Assembly: GCF_004210375.1 (NCBI RefSeq)
Contig: NC_134825.1
Span: 62,487,558 to 62,551,557, forward strand
Direction of reading: 5' to 3'
Length of the DNA stretch: 64,000 bases
Source: Tachypleus tridentatus
Taxonomy: Eukaryota > Arthropoda > Merostomata > Xiphosura > Limulidae
Part shown: positions 12,901-27,850 of the stretch, in pieces
Numbering within the stretch: the stretch's first letter is position 1
How the letters are laid out: each line of letters begins with the position of its first letter
Program-made: the position numbers and the translations under genes
Notes under the pieces: generated by a model
Told to the model about the DNA's origin: nothing
The model's database searches: none
Seen by the model: the letters and a program-made list of their open reading frames with translations, nothing else

Positions 12901-15900
12901 AGGTATACATTATTATACAATTTAATGTCTCTAGTAATAATCTATAAGCATTTAATTGTGACTAAATAAACATATCATTTATTGCAAGTACTTTCTTCAC
13001 AAGTATCCTAGAAAGTAGCATAAATCTGCCTCAATAAAATTATGCCACTTACCTTTTGCCTGTGAAGATAACAATCCACACTGTTTATATTGTTGACTTT
13101 CTACTGCCAGGTATTTTGATAAATTTTGTCAAAAATAAACTTTTTTTTTTATGTAAGACTCTAACGTACTTTCATCTCATCATTGTTCTTTATTAATTGA
13201 TTCCTTTCAGTGGCCAACTGTCACTGTTATATTCGTTGTTTTAATATTTGTTAAAGAAACATCTGATATTTTACTTGTTTTTCAGTCAAGTCTTTGAAAA
13301 TCGTAGTTTTAGTGATTTTTCATTACTTCCAATACTATTGTTTTTCTTTAGCCACACAACATAGCTATGTCTTCCTTGAGTAGGTATCATCTTCATCCAG
13401 TGACAATTCTACACTTGTCTGATTTGTATGATAAAACAAACTTTATAGTCATATGTACCTTCCCTATGAGAAGAGGGCTGTTGTCATTATATTTTATACT
13501 GTATAATATCATAGTATGTTCAGTTCAAGGTGCTTCTCCTGGATGTTTGTCGTCCCAACAGGCTACACTTTTTGATCATGAAATACAACTTTTATGCAAG
13601 GAGCTTCTATTTGATGTTTTCTGCCCATATTCAATAAAACACAAAGTGCTTCCCTCTGGTGTTATTGTCTAGGTGGATCTCACTTATTGATCTCTAAATG
13701 ATTGTGTCACATGCTCAAGCATGTCACTTATGTGAAGATCTTACATACTATCTGTTGTCTAGATAAAAATAAAGAAAAATCATCTGGTTCATGAACTGAA
13801 TTCTAAAACAATTGAAGTAGCCGAAGTGAGGTTTTGAAAATAAGAAGAGAATTATATAGTGTTAAAGATATAGCTGTGATCTCCATGGTGTAAAGATTTC
13901 TTATACACACTTTTATCTTGTTTTAAATATATATAAATATATATATTATTAATAAACAACTGGGGTGTGGACTGTTCATTTATTGTTGAATTTATCATCA
14001 ACAAATCACAGACACCTACTGGAAGAATCCTTAGTGCAACACACCTACATATTTACATATACATAAAGTAGTTTTTGACCCACTGCACACATAAACTGTT
14101 GAACTATTTCATACAGCTATTCATCTGAAAACACAGCAGAACTGAAACTTCAAGAAGCCTGGCTGTTGTAAAACACTGGAATTTAGAGTAAGGATATAAT
14201 GTAAAAAATGCAGAAATATATTGCACTCTTAAATAAACTGTCCCCAAGTCCATTAAAACTAATCACATTGTTATTATCACAGGGATTTATTCAGGTTTTA
14301 ACTGCTATTTGTCAGTTTCCTTCAGTTGTAATCTGTTAATATTTATCTCTTAATCAATGTTAAAATCAATTATGTATATTCAAGGAAGAGGTTACAACTA
14401 TATGACTCTTCTACTTTGCCATCAAATTTTTAAAACCTTGTCACTCTCAGCCCCATTAAGCTTTGTTTTCATTATTCAATTTACCTCACTTACTTCTAGA
14501 AATTCATTTAGAATCATGCCACTAGAAGTTTAGTCCTTGTTAAACAAAAAATACGACTTTTTTAGATTTCACATCAATGATCAACAATGGAAATTATTTT
14601 TATTGAACCAATAGAAAGTGAATTTATTGTAATTGTGAGAAATAACAGAGAGAAGCGAGTTTCTTTTCGACATAGAAATTTAATATGTGAAAGTCAAAGA
14701 CTGCAAATATAAACATTGATTTAATATATGAAATGATCTTTTTTTTATCAAATGCTTTGTTCATTTCCTCACTCAGTTGACACGTTAACAAAATTTATTG
14801 AACAATCTTGTACAGATTTTTAAAATCATACATGCATATTTGTTTCAACTGTTTAGTTTCTATTCTGCTATATTCTTTCAAATATGAAGTTATATTTTTA
14901 ATTAGTCATTTAAAAAATACCAGTAATTCAAATTAAAACAACTACATGTTTTTAGTAATTTGTTCAAAGTAAAATGTAAAAGAAGATTTGTGTATGCTCT
15001 TTTTAGGAGTTCTGTAAGGTTAGCCATACGAAAGTTGATGTATGCACCAACTAAGCAAGGAGAACAGCCAAGTGTTGAAATTAGTAAAGAATTTATGATG
15101 TCACCCAATAAGTTACATCTAGAAGTTTCTCTTGACAAAGAGGTTTGTTTTAGTTTCTGCAATTTTCTAAGCATTAAATCCTTGTTGATTTCTATTGAAA
15201 GGGCATGAAATTAATATGTGCCCAGAATAAAATTATTCTAAAATAAAAATAATGTCAAATATGTACAATATTATAAGGATATGCCTGATTGGCTCCAAAA
15301 ATATTTAGGTGCTTGTCTCAAACATACTATGTAAAGCAACATTGATGCATTTTGAACATAGATCAATATTTTGAATTTTTGTATCATGAGTTTGTGATTT
15401 TGCAACTTGAAACTATTGAAAATGGAGTATTTCTTTTGCTTATGTTGTCTGATTAATTTGTAGATCATTTGGCTGATTTGTATCATGTTAAATAGCCTAC
15501 CTCAGGCAATGATAATTATTGATATGTGGTTTCCTATAAAGTTGAGATGGCATATATATCTTGCTTATTAGTATAAGTAATCAGAAATTTTTTATGTATA
15601 TGGCTTTTTAACTGTAATGGGAGGTTGTGATGATTGATTGTTTGGAATGCAACTTTAAATTCAGGTATACAGCCACAAGTGTAGTACATGAGTCTCCAAA
15701 TTGAGGAAGATTACAATTAAAATAAAGAATTGACTCAGAAACTTAAATTCACGAAACACAAACAACACTTGAATTCACTATACTAAGATTACTTGGGTAC
15801 ATCAAGATTACGTACAGAAAGGATCTTAAAAAGATTCATTATCATAATTATAATTTTTTTTTGCCTGAGTAGACACTTATTCATTAAACAAACCATCAGT

Positions 15901-18900
15901 AACATTCCTCAAATAATTTAATACAATTAATAAACTATATATAAAAACAGTAGAAGGATTGTGCTCGGATATACTTTACTTTACGAGTTATTATTATTAT
16001 TATTCATTTTATATCAGTTCTTAACTATGTTACTCAACTCAGGGAGGTAGCAGTGATTTTCTGTGTTGAAAATTTTCAGTGTCTTTAAGTACAAATACCT
16101 TCACGAGTAATGACACTGGAGACACTATTGGATCTGAAATAATTTGATTTCAGGAACTGCAACCTATTGACAGCAGTTGAAGAACTGACTTTTAGCCCCA
16201 AAACAAGGTGTTTTATACAGATCTTTTTGTCAGTCTTATGACTCTCCAGTTAGTGTATGCATCCAACTTGCAAGTAGGTCTGTCACTTCATAGGATGAAT
16301 TTTGTTTACTCATTATTTGGAGCTAGATTAATAATTAATTGTGATTGAAGACAGTAAATTGGTGGCCTGTTTGCATATGTTTCTCCTCATTTTCTTTCAA
16401 ATAAAAATTCCATGAATGGTTTCTGATTTCTTTTTAAGTCTTTTTATATATATCTTTTTTCCTGGCTTTATTAAAGTTAACATAAAATTTGTCACAGCTT
16501 TCTCTCTGCTACGGTTGCATCTATTTATGCAGATGTATTGGTTTGCAGTACTGCCTGTAATATGTCTTTGTTTATAAAGGTGTATACATTTATTTTCTTG
16601 GTCAAACATCATCATGCAACTTCTCTTGTACATTCACTGATGTGTAAACTTTTTTTTTTATATTACATGTATGTATGTGTCATATGAAGCATTTGAATTT
16701 CATATAAGAATGCCTCACCATGCCATAAATGCTTCATAACTTAGCTAAATCTATAGGTGCATCTGTACATTATTAATAATGTTGTTATTATTACTTGACT
16801 TGAACTCCTGTATTAGTTGCAAAAGGACAACTCATTTGTCCTGTTGCTAATCAGAAGACCTAGGTATGAGTGCTAGCATATTGATATTAGGACTTGAAGC
16901 TGGGGATCTAAGCTATAAACTCCACAGTAACTAAAAACTAGGTTTCAATTCTCCAGACAGACACAGCACAGATAACCCAGTGTGTAACCTTATGCTTAAT
17001 AAGAAAGAAGAAAAAAAAATCTAAGCTATATAACACTTTATTATCAATATCATTGCTACAGTGGAAGTACAGCTTTTCATTACTATACAGTTCTATGGAT
17101 TTGTGCTATCCAAAAACTAGACTTAGGCCTAGATCTAATATAAATAAGCTGTTCGTATGTTGCTTCAATTCTGTATTTATGTTTATAACTACTTAGATCT
17201 AAATCTAGATCTACTTACATCTAGGTTAGCCTTTAAGTGTCAGTTTTATACCAATATTTGCCCATTGTATAAAACCCTTGAGAAAAGAGAAGGCTTTAAG
17301 AGCAGTGGATGTGGTAATAACAGTGCTTATATAGATAGTAGAAAATATAAAGTAATAATCATAACATTGAGTGTTTGTTGTGAATGTTTATGTAATTTAA
17401 TTTAAAAAATAACAGCTTTTGATGAACACTTAAAATATTTAAAAGGTGTTATGAAAGTGATGCCTTTTAGAAATTACAAACCAAAAACCATTTTTAGTTT
17501 AACTGAAATAAAAATCTATTTTAGCAGAAACACACATTTGATAAGGAATAGTTTCACAATATATTTTTTATTTCTTAAGTCCTTCACTGATACTCAGTAT
17601 GCCCTTCTATCTTAAGATGTACCAATTACATTAATTACAGATATCCAAAACTTCTTATATATGTATTATAAAATAGCAGTCAGATACTCTTGTTAATATT
17701 CATACAGAAATTATTTTAACCTTTCACCATAAAAATTCATTGTAAGATGTAATCTATGTCATAATAAATTCAAACTTAAACCAGAGCTGAATGAGATGGA
17801 TTAAGCAATACAGATACTAATAATAAAATTAAAAAGTTGTTTGGCCAAATAAATACTGGATTCTGTAAGAAGGTTTACAAGTGCTAAATTGTTTAAACAC
17901 AGTAATTTGAAAAAAAAAAAAAGAAACATAACTGGAATGTACTCTAATTTATCAGTATAACATTTTCAGTTTACTACAGGTGTAAACCTTTTCTAATTGG
18001 ACATGTTACAGCTTCATTACATAAATATGTAAAATTAGTTTATTCCAACATTTCTAGCTCTACCATCATGGAGAAGACATTGCTGTCAATGTTCACATTG
18101 CAAACAACTCAAAAAGGACAGTAAAAAAAGTTAAAGTAGCTGGTATGTATAATTTTCTAACCACACTGCAATACATATTCTGAAGTCATTAACTGGTTAC
18201 TCATGAACAACAATTTTGTTTTTCTAAAGCCTTTTCTACAAATGAAAATGTAATTTCTTAAATCTGTTATCAGGTTGTTAAAATGTTTTAGATTCTTTTT
18301 TTTCTTATCCTGAAAAAATGATTAGATTAAATTAGGTGTTTATTAAGATATTTATTTATATACTATTTAAATCTTACTCAATTATTGAATTTACAGACAT
18401 AAATTTATTTGTTTCAGTTCAACAGTTTGCTGAAATCTACTTGTTTACAGTAACACAGTACAAATGTACAGTAGCTTCCTTAGAAAGCAAGTGAGTGCTT
18501 CAATACCTAGTTTAATTTGAAAAAGATCTTTATGTTTATGTTCCATCTGAAAAACAGAAAGAGTTAAAATAAGCGTTTTTAAATGTCTTGTGAGGTTACA
18601 ACTCTAGCTTAAAACTGAAAAAGAAGTTACTTTCAGTGAGTAAAGAACCTGTAATGTGTTTAGTGTACTTTGTGCCATATTTTTATTCTTTATTTATTGA
18701 CACTCCAATATATTTTTATATTTAATTATAATTTTTAATTATGATCCACAAATATTCAAATGTTTATATCCAATAATATGCTTGTCTATCAGTTCATATC
18801 ATTGCTTTCATTCAACTTACCTGTATCTATGTACTTTTATATTTTTTTGTTTTTTAACAATATTTATTTTTGGCTAATCTGATTTTGGCAGCCAATCAAT

Positions 18901-21900
18901 CTTCCTTCATTAACTTAGCAGTTTATATTTATTTGTTTACTTACTTATCTCTGTGTCAGTAAATCCTTCTAGAATTAACCATTTAGTATTAAAAATATTG
19001 AAACAATGAATACTTTACTTCTTTATAGGGTTGGTTGTCCTGTTGATCCTGGGTTTACATTATCAAAGGTTTATTCTCTGAAGCCCCTGCTATCTAATAG
19101 CAAAGACAAGCGAGGCCTAGCATTGGATGGACAGTTGAAGCCTGCAGATACAAACTTAGCTTCTTCTACTATGTGAGTTAGTACTGTGTCCTTCTGTGAA
19201 CGCTTATAAAAGTCAGTCTCACATTGAAATTAGTTTCCAAGATATTAAGCAATTCATCTGAGTATTCAAAATGCAACTGATATCAGCTGATAAAAAGTGG
19301 TCAAAGTTGAAAACTACCTTAGAAAATATGTAAAAAACTTGTAGCTATAATTAGTACTTATCACTTGATAACATACAAGTTACATGCAGACACATGTCTG
19401 TTAATCACTAGAATTATATTATTACTTGCCAATTATAAATGTACTAATATTATATAAGAACATTTATAAAATTTACAGCTAGAGACTTGTCATTAAATAG
19501 CAGCTTCAGTCTTTTTTTAATTTAACATTAACAAAATTAATTATTAAAGAGTATAATTTTTCTTAGTGCATCAAGAAATGCAAAAACTCTTCCTGGAAGC
19601 CCAGGTGACCTTTATGACATCACTCAACTCCCTTTATATATCACTTATTCAGTTACACCACCATTCCTGATTTACCCCCTGAAGAAGAAAGACCCATCTT
19701 CCAATAGCACTTGAGTTATAGGGTTTTTGTTGTTCTATTTTCTTTAATATAAAAGACTAAGTACTCTGTGATAAAATACTATTTGAATTACCTGGTATTG
19801 AGGACATTGTTTACATATTTTTAGGTGAAGTAATGAATAATGTTTTAATTTATATTTTATGATATGTTTATTTTTAATTTGTGTCAGTTTTAGGATCTCC
19901 TTTTGTATCAGTTGTAAGTTTACACACTTGCATTGCTAAAATCCAGGGTTCAATTCCCTGTATAGGATAGAACACAGCCGAATATGGCTTTGCATCAAAA
20001 CAACCACATAACACTTGCCTGTTAGCTTTAAGGCTGAGCTATTTATAAGGCCATGATTATCTAATTTTTCATTTTACAATCTTCACTGTTTCTCATGCAG
20101 GATTTCATGTTTCTTAGAAAAAATAAGCTTATTTTCATTTTGTTTTTTAAATTTCCAAGGCGACATTTTCTTGTAAAAGAAAATTGAAAGGAGAATGGTA
20201 AAATGATCAAGCATTGTAGCAACGTGTATACCGTAATATTCTGAGAACTTTGTGCTGTTTTTAACCTTTAAACATACGCCACAATCCTGATTGCATATTT
20301 TTATAATGGTATTTTGCAATTAAAAAAACTAATAGTTATGATAGTTTTCACTGCATGGAGTGGATGAAACAGTAATGCAGGTCACATGAATCTCTGTAAT
20401 TATAAGGAAAACCTTTAGATATTGTGAGACATTCAAAATAAAAAATGATTTAGATGAAACCATTGGTGACTTGAGAAGCTGAATGCCACATAAAGATGAG
20501 AATGTCATGCATGCTAGTAACTGATGGTACAGTATTATTTATATTCTTTTTTCTTCTCTGACTCCTAGTTTCATTGGAAAATTTTCATAAAAATAAAAAA
20601 CCCTGGCCCAGAGGTTTTCATGTGAATGAGTATTGTTTGTTTTATTACACATACACTGTCATGATCTGTAATGTGTGTGAGTGTAAGTAAAAGTAACTTT
20701 TGCTTGTTTTTCTTTAGTATTACAGATCTATCTCAGAAAGAAAGGTTAGGGATTATTGTGAAGTACACAGTGAAAGTAAAGTTATGTCTAGGACCATTTG
20801 GTGGGTGAGTTGAAAATTTTAAAACTGGTTTAAAAAGTAATATGTGAATTTAAAAAGTTACAAAAGCCATTTAGGATGATTTTAGACATTTAAGTTTTGT
20901 AGATTGTGTGCACTAGCTTATTGAGGAAAAAAGAAAATTATACCATGTATAAAAAAAACTGATTACAGTTTCTTTTAATCTTGTGATTAAATCAAACCAA
21001 AAAATGCAAATTTTACTTTAAATTACCCATCTAACTGATGACTTTCAAAAGATTATAACTATAGATAATTTTAATATCTTTGTTTGAGCTCTAATAAATT
21101 TGCTGGCTTACAATATTCAGGTAAAATTGATTTTAATCCATATGATTATGCCAGTGGAATTATTAATAAAAATATGAGACTGTAACTTAAGAAGGTATAA
21201 TTATTTTATGAGGTTTACTCTGCTCATTGTGACATACTATAACTTACTATTCTATACTCTTGAGATGGTAATTTAAATACAATGTGTTTTGTATTAAAAG
21301 AAACATTGCTATTAATTCTATGTATATGAGTAATCACTTCATAAGAGAATGAGTAATCATTCTGTGAAGGCAACAGTTCAACTTATTATTCTACATAATT
21401 GAAACATCACAACTAAAAAAAATGTACAATGCTTCTACCATTCTGCAGGGAAAAAATGTTCTATAAAAATTCAGATAGTTGTGTTTTCACACCACATAGA
21501 AGTATTTATTAAATGATTTACCTAATGAGATATAAAATATGTAAATATTTTATTCTTTCAGTGGTACATATTTCTTATTATAATAGTAAGTCAAAGTTAA
21601 TGCAAAAACCCATGTAATTCATTATACTAAGCATGGTTATTATTACCCTTGAATTATTGTTTGATTACAGTAATGTAGTAGCAGAACTTCCTTTCATTTT
21701 GATGCATCCAAAACCTGAAGAGTTAGCAGTCACACCATCAGATCATCAGTCAGTTTCAGAGAAAAGTCAGGAGGGGAATAACATTCCTACTGATAACAAT
21801 TTGATCCAGCTTGATACGTAAGTGCTAAAGTTTGTGCTACAAATGGTGTCATCTTAATCACACTTTTCAATTACTAATGATCAATGTAGTTAAATCTAAA

Positions 21901-24900
21901 TTATCATGGTACAAAAAAATTGAACAATGATCCTAGCTACCTACAAAGGGTGGAGAAAAAATGCCCCTCCCTTGAAAATGTTAAATTGAAATATATTTTT
22001 ATTGGATAACAGAAAAATGTTTAAAACTATATGTTTTAAGAATGCACTCAATGAGATTTGTTCAATATAATATGGTTTCAGATCCTAATTTTTAACACTG
22101 GCTTTCATAAATACCTTAGCTTTTTTATTTTAGTGATATTTTTAATATAAAGTGTTGTGCACTTATAATCCTAGATACCTACATTAATTAAGTCCCAAAT
22201 ATCAGTGAACCAAATAAGAAACATATCAAACATTGTGCCAAGAGTTTCACATTATCTAACAATCAAGTTGTCATAGTTTGTCAATAATCCATGTTAGGAC
22301 TAGCAAAGGTATGACAATCCTCCAATTTTCCCATTTTATCTTAGTCACAAGTTTTACTGTATGAAGTAAGAAAAATAAGTATTTTAGTGTGCCAAATGAC
22401 TCATGTTAGGCTCAACAAAAGTATGGCAAAACTTTTAATTAAAGTTTTCTCATGAATTTGTACATATCTCTCTCATTTTTAATTTACTTAGTTTCATACA
22501 AGGACTTTTTTTTATTTGCTTGTTTTAATGTAAAGTTGCACAGCAAGGCTATGTTCACATTGTCCACCATGGGAGAATTGAATCATGGAATTTAGCATTG
22601 TAAGTCCATTAACTTACTGCTAACATGCTAGGAAATGCCATTTTTAAGTAGAGAGATTTCATTACAATTTAAAATCTCATTGTAAAGATGTAATACTGGA
22701 AGATTATGGAAAATTCAAGTTAATTGGTACTAATATTTCCAAATGATGTTGATATGAATAAGAAAATAGATATAATTCACTAAGGTTGAATTATCCAAAA
22801 AATATAATTTATAATTGTTATTGGTACTAGTTTCTAATACAAATTTTTCTGTGTATATAATATCAGACATGCAGTTGCACTGCCTATGTAAGGATGGCTC
22901 GTATTGTTCAATGAAATGGTATTATAAATATTTCCTTAATAGCTCATCAGAACTTTACAATACTTAACAGTGTTTCTTTTTATAATAATATCCATATAAT
23001 TATAGTCACAAGTTTTGAGAATATCTGTAAATATCACAGTGACAAGTATCAATTTCTTGTTCTACTTTCTTCTGCTTCTCATTTATTATAATTCAAACAC
23101 TCAAACAATGGTGTCAACTAATGTTACTAAGGTGACACAGTTTTAAACACAGTATATTTTTATAAGTATTATTAATAATTGGTAGTAATTTTAAATAATC
23201 ATAATTCTAGTGTAAACAATGTTATCATTACCCTTGAAGTTAGCTTTCTTACAGAAATTTAGTGTTTCTTTAAATTGCTTAAGTATAGAGTGAAACAGGA
23301 ATTACTAACCAATAATAGATAACAATAAATATTACAGTTGAAACCTCATTGTATTTAAAACTTAGTCATAAACACAACCTTCATATATCTATTGAAACTG
23401 CACTAAAAACAACAGCAAGCAAACATGTAAAGAAAAAAACTTTTCATGGAAGGAAGTAAATGTAGAGATGGCTAATATCAATCTTTCAGAAACAATGCAA
23501 ACAAGGTTTTGCATTATTCTTGTATTATAGCACAGGCAAGAATTAACAAATGTCAATATATATAATAAATATTAAATCACAGTTGAGTTTCTTATCCTGT
23601 TTTCATCTCTGAACATTTTACTACACTGTTTGCTTGTGCTATTATGTGGGAATGAAGCAAATGCCATCCCTACTGTTCTTTGTGTATTTTTGTTTGAATA
23701 ATTGATATTAGGTATCTCTACATTCATGTTTGTTTTGAAGAGCTTTTTCTTTACATGTATATAGTATAATTAATGTGTTTTAAGTGTGTTAACTACAAGA
23801 ACACGTGATGAGTTGATAGACTGATATTTAGTAGGTGATGACATGAGGATTCAAGAATAAATTTATTTTCTTATTTCATTAAGTAAAACAAAACATTTTA
23901 ATTTTTTTAACATCCTGTGGTGAGTTAGCAGTGAGTTTAAGGACACAGTAATAAGACAAATTTGACTAAAAAATCCATGAGATTTGTATTACTAAACAAC
24001 AATAAAAAAAAAAAGAGTTAAAAATAAGTGTTTTTAAATAACTAGAAACAACAAACTATAACAACAATATATAGAAACTAGAAATAATATCAATATACAG
24101 AAACTATTAGGTCACAAATATCGCTAAAGAACCTCTAGGACCTATAAAATACATATCTGTAATATTTTTCAGTATTCCTGTATATTGTATCTGGTATTTA
24201 TTCTCCTCTGCCAAAATGTTTTGCTTAATCAGCATTATTGGTTGAAATGAATAGTTGATAAGTTTAACATCAAATATATAATACCATATTAAATGGCACT
24301 CCATAAAAGGTTGTTGTGTAAACATGAGGGTAACCATTTCAAGATGCTGTTATATGTTACATTTGACAATTATCAGTTAAAGCCTTTTATTTATACTTGT
24401 TTTTAGTACAAATATATACTGTCTTGTTCTTGTCATTCGGCTTAAGATTTTCCTACAGTAGGTGTCTGTGACTTGTTGGTGATGAATTCAGCAATAAATG
24501 AAGAGCATGTACTTCACTTGTTTACAAAATCACACACACACATATATATATATGGAACAAGTTAAATGTATGTACAATAAATGCTTTATACCATAGAGAT
24601 CATAGAGCTATCATAAACACTATATGGTTCTCTTCTTGTTGTCAAAAGATCTCTTAGGGTTATTCAATTACTTTAGAATTTTAGTTGACAAGATGAACTA
24701 ACTTTCCATATTTCTATCATGCTAGTATTCTCTGTATAATTCACTTACATTTGTGGCACAAATTATCCCAGTCCTATACTGCTCTTCCAGTAATTGTTTA
24801 CTCTTCTTTTTTGAAACTATCATTTATTCCTTTTGTCAAAGTGCACTCAGGCTGATTCAGGCTTTTATGGAATAAATTATTCTTCTTTTTCTCCTTTTAT

Positions 24901-27816
24901 GATGTTAGTCTTACTCTAACATATTAAATGTTAGGGTCATGTTAATTGTTACGCCTATCACTTCTACCACACTTAACTGCATACCAAACTTTTCCTTCAC
25001 TGTGACTTTATTCACTTTTGCTATTGTCTTTGTCTACTGTTTCCTACTCATCTCATACTATTTATATGCTTGTTACTAAATCATCTGCTCACTATATTCT
25101 TGACATCAAGGAGCTACAAACACAACTTCCAATAAAAAAAACACTAAAAAATCAAAGAATATTCATTCACATAATAAACTAATTCATAATATCTATACTA
25201 AACAGTCCTTTTTACCATGACAGATGGGTAGAGGAGGGGTCAGAGGGTGTGTTATCACATTTGTATACTTGCAATCAGAATTTTATTCATTGAATAACTC
25301 TTTTATGAATGAATGTCAATAAACATGATATCAAACTAGATTATAATTCATATTTTAGTATTATGTATTAGTTAATTTCTTAATTTGAAAATAAATATAA
25401 AAGAAAATAGCTAAACATTGATTTTTGTATGTCATACTGGTGCACTATTTTCTACATGTATATAGTTTCATATAAATTATAAACTCAAATTTCTGTGAAC
25501 CTATAATATAAAATAAGAACCTCATATCTTTTCTATTTGCTGAGATATCATAATATTTATCAAATCCACCATGTGGGCTCTGCCCACCTTTTCTTCATAT
25601 GAGAAAACATCTTTAGCTATGCTTGCTTTTTTATAACTGTAAGTTTTTCAACCAGTCAAAAGCTCTACATTCTCTCTCTGTAATAATGTTAGTCTTTCTA
25701 AGTTATGATAGAAAAGCTCTTTTATCATTGGAGAGTTTGAAATATTATGATCAATGTTATTTTCTGAACAAATTAATTTGTTTAGACCCAAATAGAGCTC
25801 ACTTAGGAAGTCTAGTAAATTGCAATAGATTTTTATGGTATAGTTATTTATAATATTTTGGTATTCAGAAATGTATAGATAACACCTACACAATTTTTTT
25901 TCCCACATTCACCTGTGAACTTAGATGAGGCTTATAATGAGTGCAAAAAAATAACTTCAAAACATCGTAAAAGTGTTGGATATCATTGCTTTACAAATAT
26001 TTTATATTTACTGTTCTGTATTTTAAGAAATAATCAAATATTTATTTGTATATAGTAATAATATATAAAAATGTGTTATGTATGGTGACCAGAACCTCAC
26101 TATACTTTACAAAATATTGGAAATTATGGATTTGTTGGTTACTTTGTAAGTTTGGTAAAGTTGGAAACAGGCTGTTCATAAGCACTTTCACACTTGTACC
26201 ACCATTAAATCACAACTATTCAAATTTATTGGATTAGGTACAACATTGTACAGAGCCATATCAAATATTTTCTCTCACTTTTGTTTAGTACATTAGACAA
26301 TTCTTGTTGTAACTACTGTTCTGGGTAAACAAGCTAATAACTCCTACTCCACTTTGTTTTCAGAGCTGAGATTTGAATAGACTTTGTAAGAAATGTCTGC
26401 TAATTGACCATCATTCAAATATGTAACAATATTTTTGGATTGGCTGGACTTTCTACAAAGCCATAACATAAGCACCTTATAATAATTTAAACAATTCTCA
26501 TTGCAATCATTATACTGTCAACAAATTGATAAATTTTACCCCACTGTGTTTTTTGAAGCAGGGAAAGTTGTGAGAATTGCACTGTAAAAGTTTATTTGAT
26601 ATTAAAGGTGCCAAAGTTCAGTAACTCTTAAATAAATGATGATTCATTGCTCTTTATTCTGTAGGTTTCTACTTCAGTTGCTAACAGTAAAATAAACATA
26701 GGAAATAAGTGTGAAAGATTAGAGTAAACCCTCAGAAGATTTACTTTGGAATTTTTTTGTCCATACTGAAAAAGACAGTACTGTTCATTTTGCTTCTTTA
26801 GTTTCTAAGCCATCAATTAGCAATAAAATAACTATAGAAAATAGTGGAAAGAGGTGAAAACTTTGACAATAAGTACCTTGAAATTATGTGATCAGTACTA
26901 ACAGTACTATACGTTTCATTTTGTATTTGTAGTTTTTATTTGTGTTATACTTTAATTACTTCCTATAACCTTAGAGAATCAATTATAATGTTACAATAAA
27001 GTAAATAACAGATAAAATATAAAGCTTACTGAAAACAAAAGTTTGATATTTAATAATGTTTTTTATTTTTCATTTGTTTTTACTATTTTGTATTATAAAG
27101 GTAACTAAATGTAAAAATAGAAACTATTAAGTAACATAATGAAAATCATCTTGCCGTATACTTGCCAGTAGTTTGTGTGTTACACTGTTGATTAGGGTTA
27201 TGTGAGCTGCACATGTGCTGCATGATTTTCAACTTTAGACGTGGTTCAGAGGTCAATAAAACAAAAGTTCCTAAATATAAATAGATGTATACTGCTACGA
27301 GATTTAGGCTATTTAAAACTTGTGGTTTTTCTGTTACAATTTGCAATTATAAAACAAAAACAAGTAATTTAGATTTAGATTTTAATTTTTATAATGGTTG
27401 TGTAGTTTGTCAAGTTGATGAACACCATATAGAGATAACATTGATAAAATGACCAATTAAGGATAAAGTTTTATTAAAAAAATGTTTGATTGTCAAGAAG
27501 GATGTAGAAATTACTCACACTGAAAAGTTTTAGATAAATGAAAGTATTTCTTATTGTAAAATCAAAATTACTTTTAACATTGGATAGTCAGCATTCTAAA
27601 AGAAAACAATTTGGAAACAAATCTTTAATAAGAAAGTCACAATACTTAATTTAGAAACCTGATATTTTGTGTATAAAAGCCTTGAAATGTTTTCAAATAA
27701 TTTGCAAAATTTTGTAGAGATACAAAATGGATTAACAAGATTCTCACTGTCTCTATCTACTATATAGTGAAACCACAGTCAAGGGAACAGGCTTGGAGAA
27801 ATCAGCACACTGATCA

Positions 27817-27850
<34 letters not shown>

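Noticed and set aside
13367..13672. 101-codon open frame in arrestin intron 5
   Set aside because: No recognisable domain and no splice context. The length alone is not enough in A+T-rich DNA.
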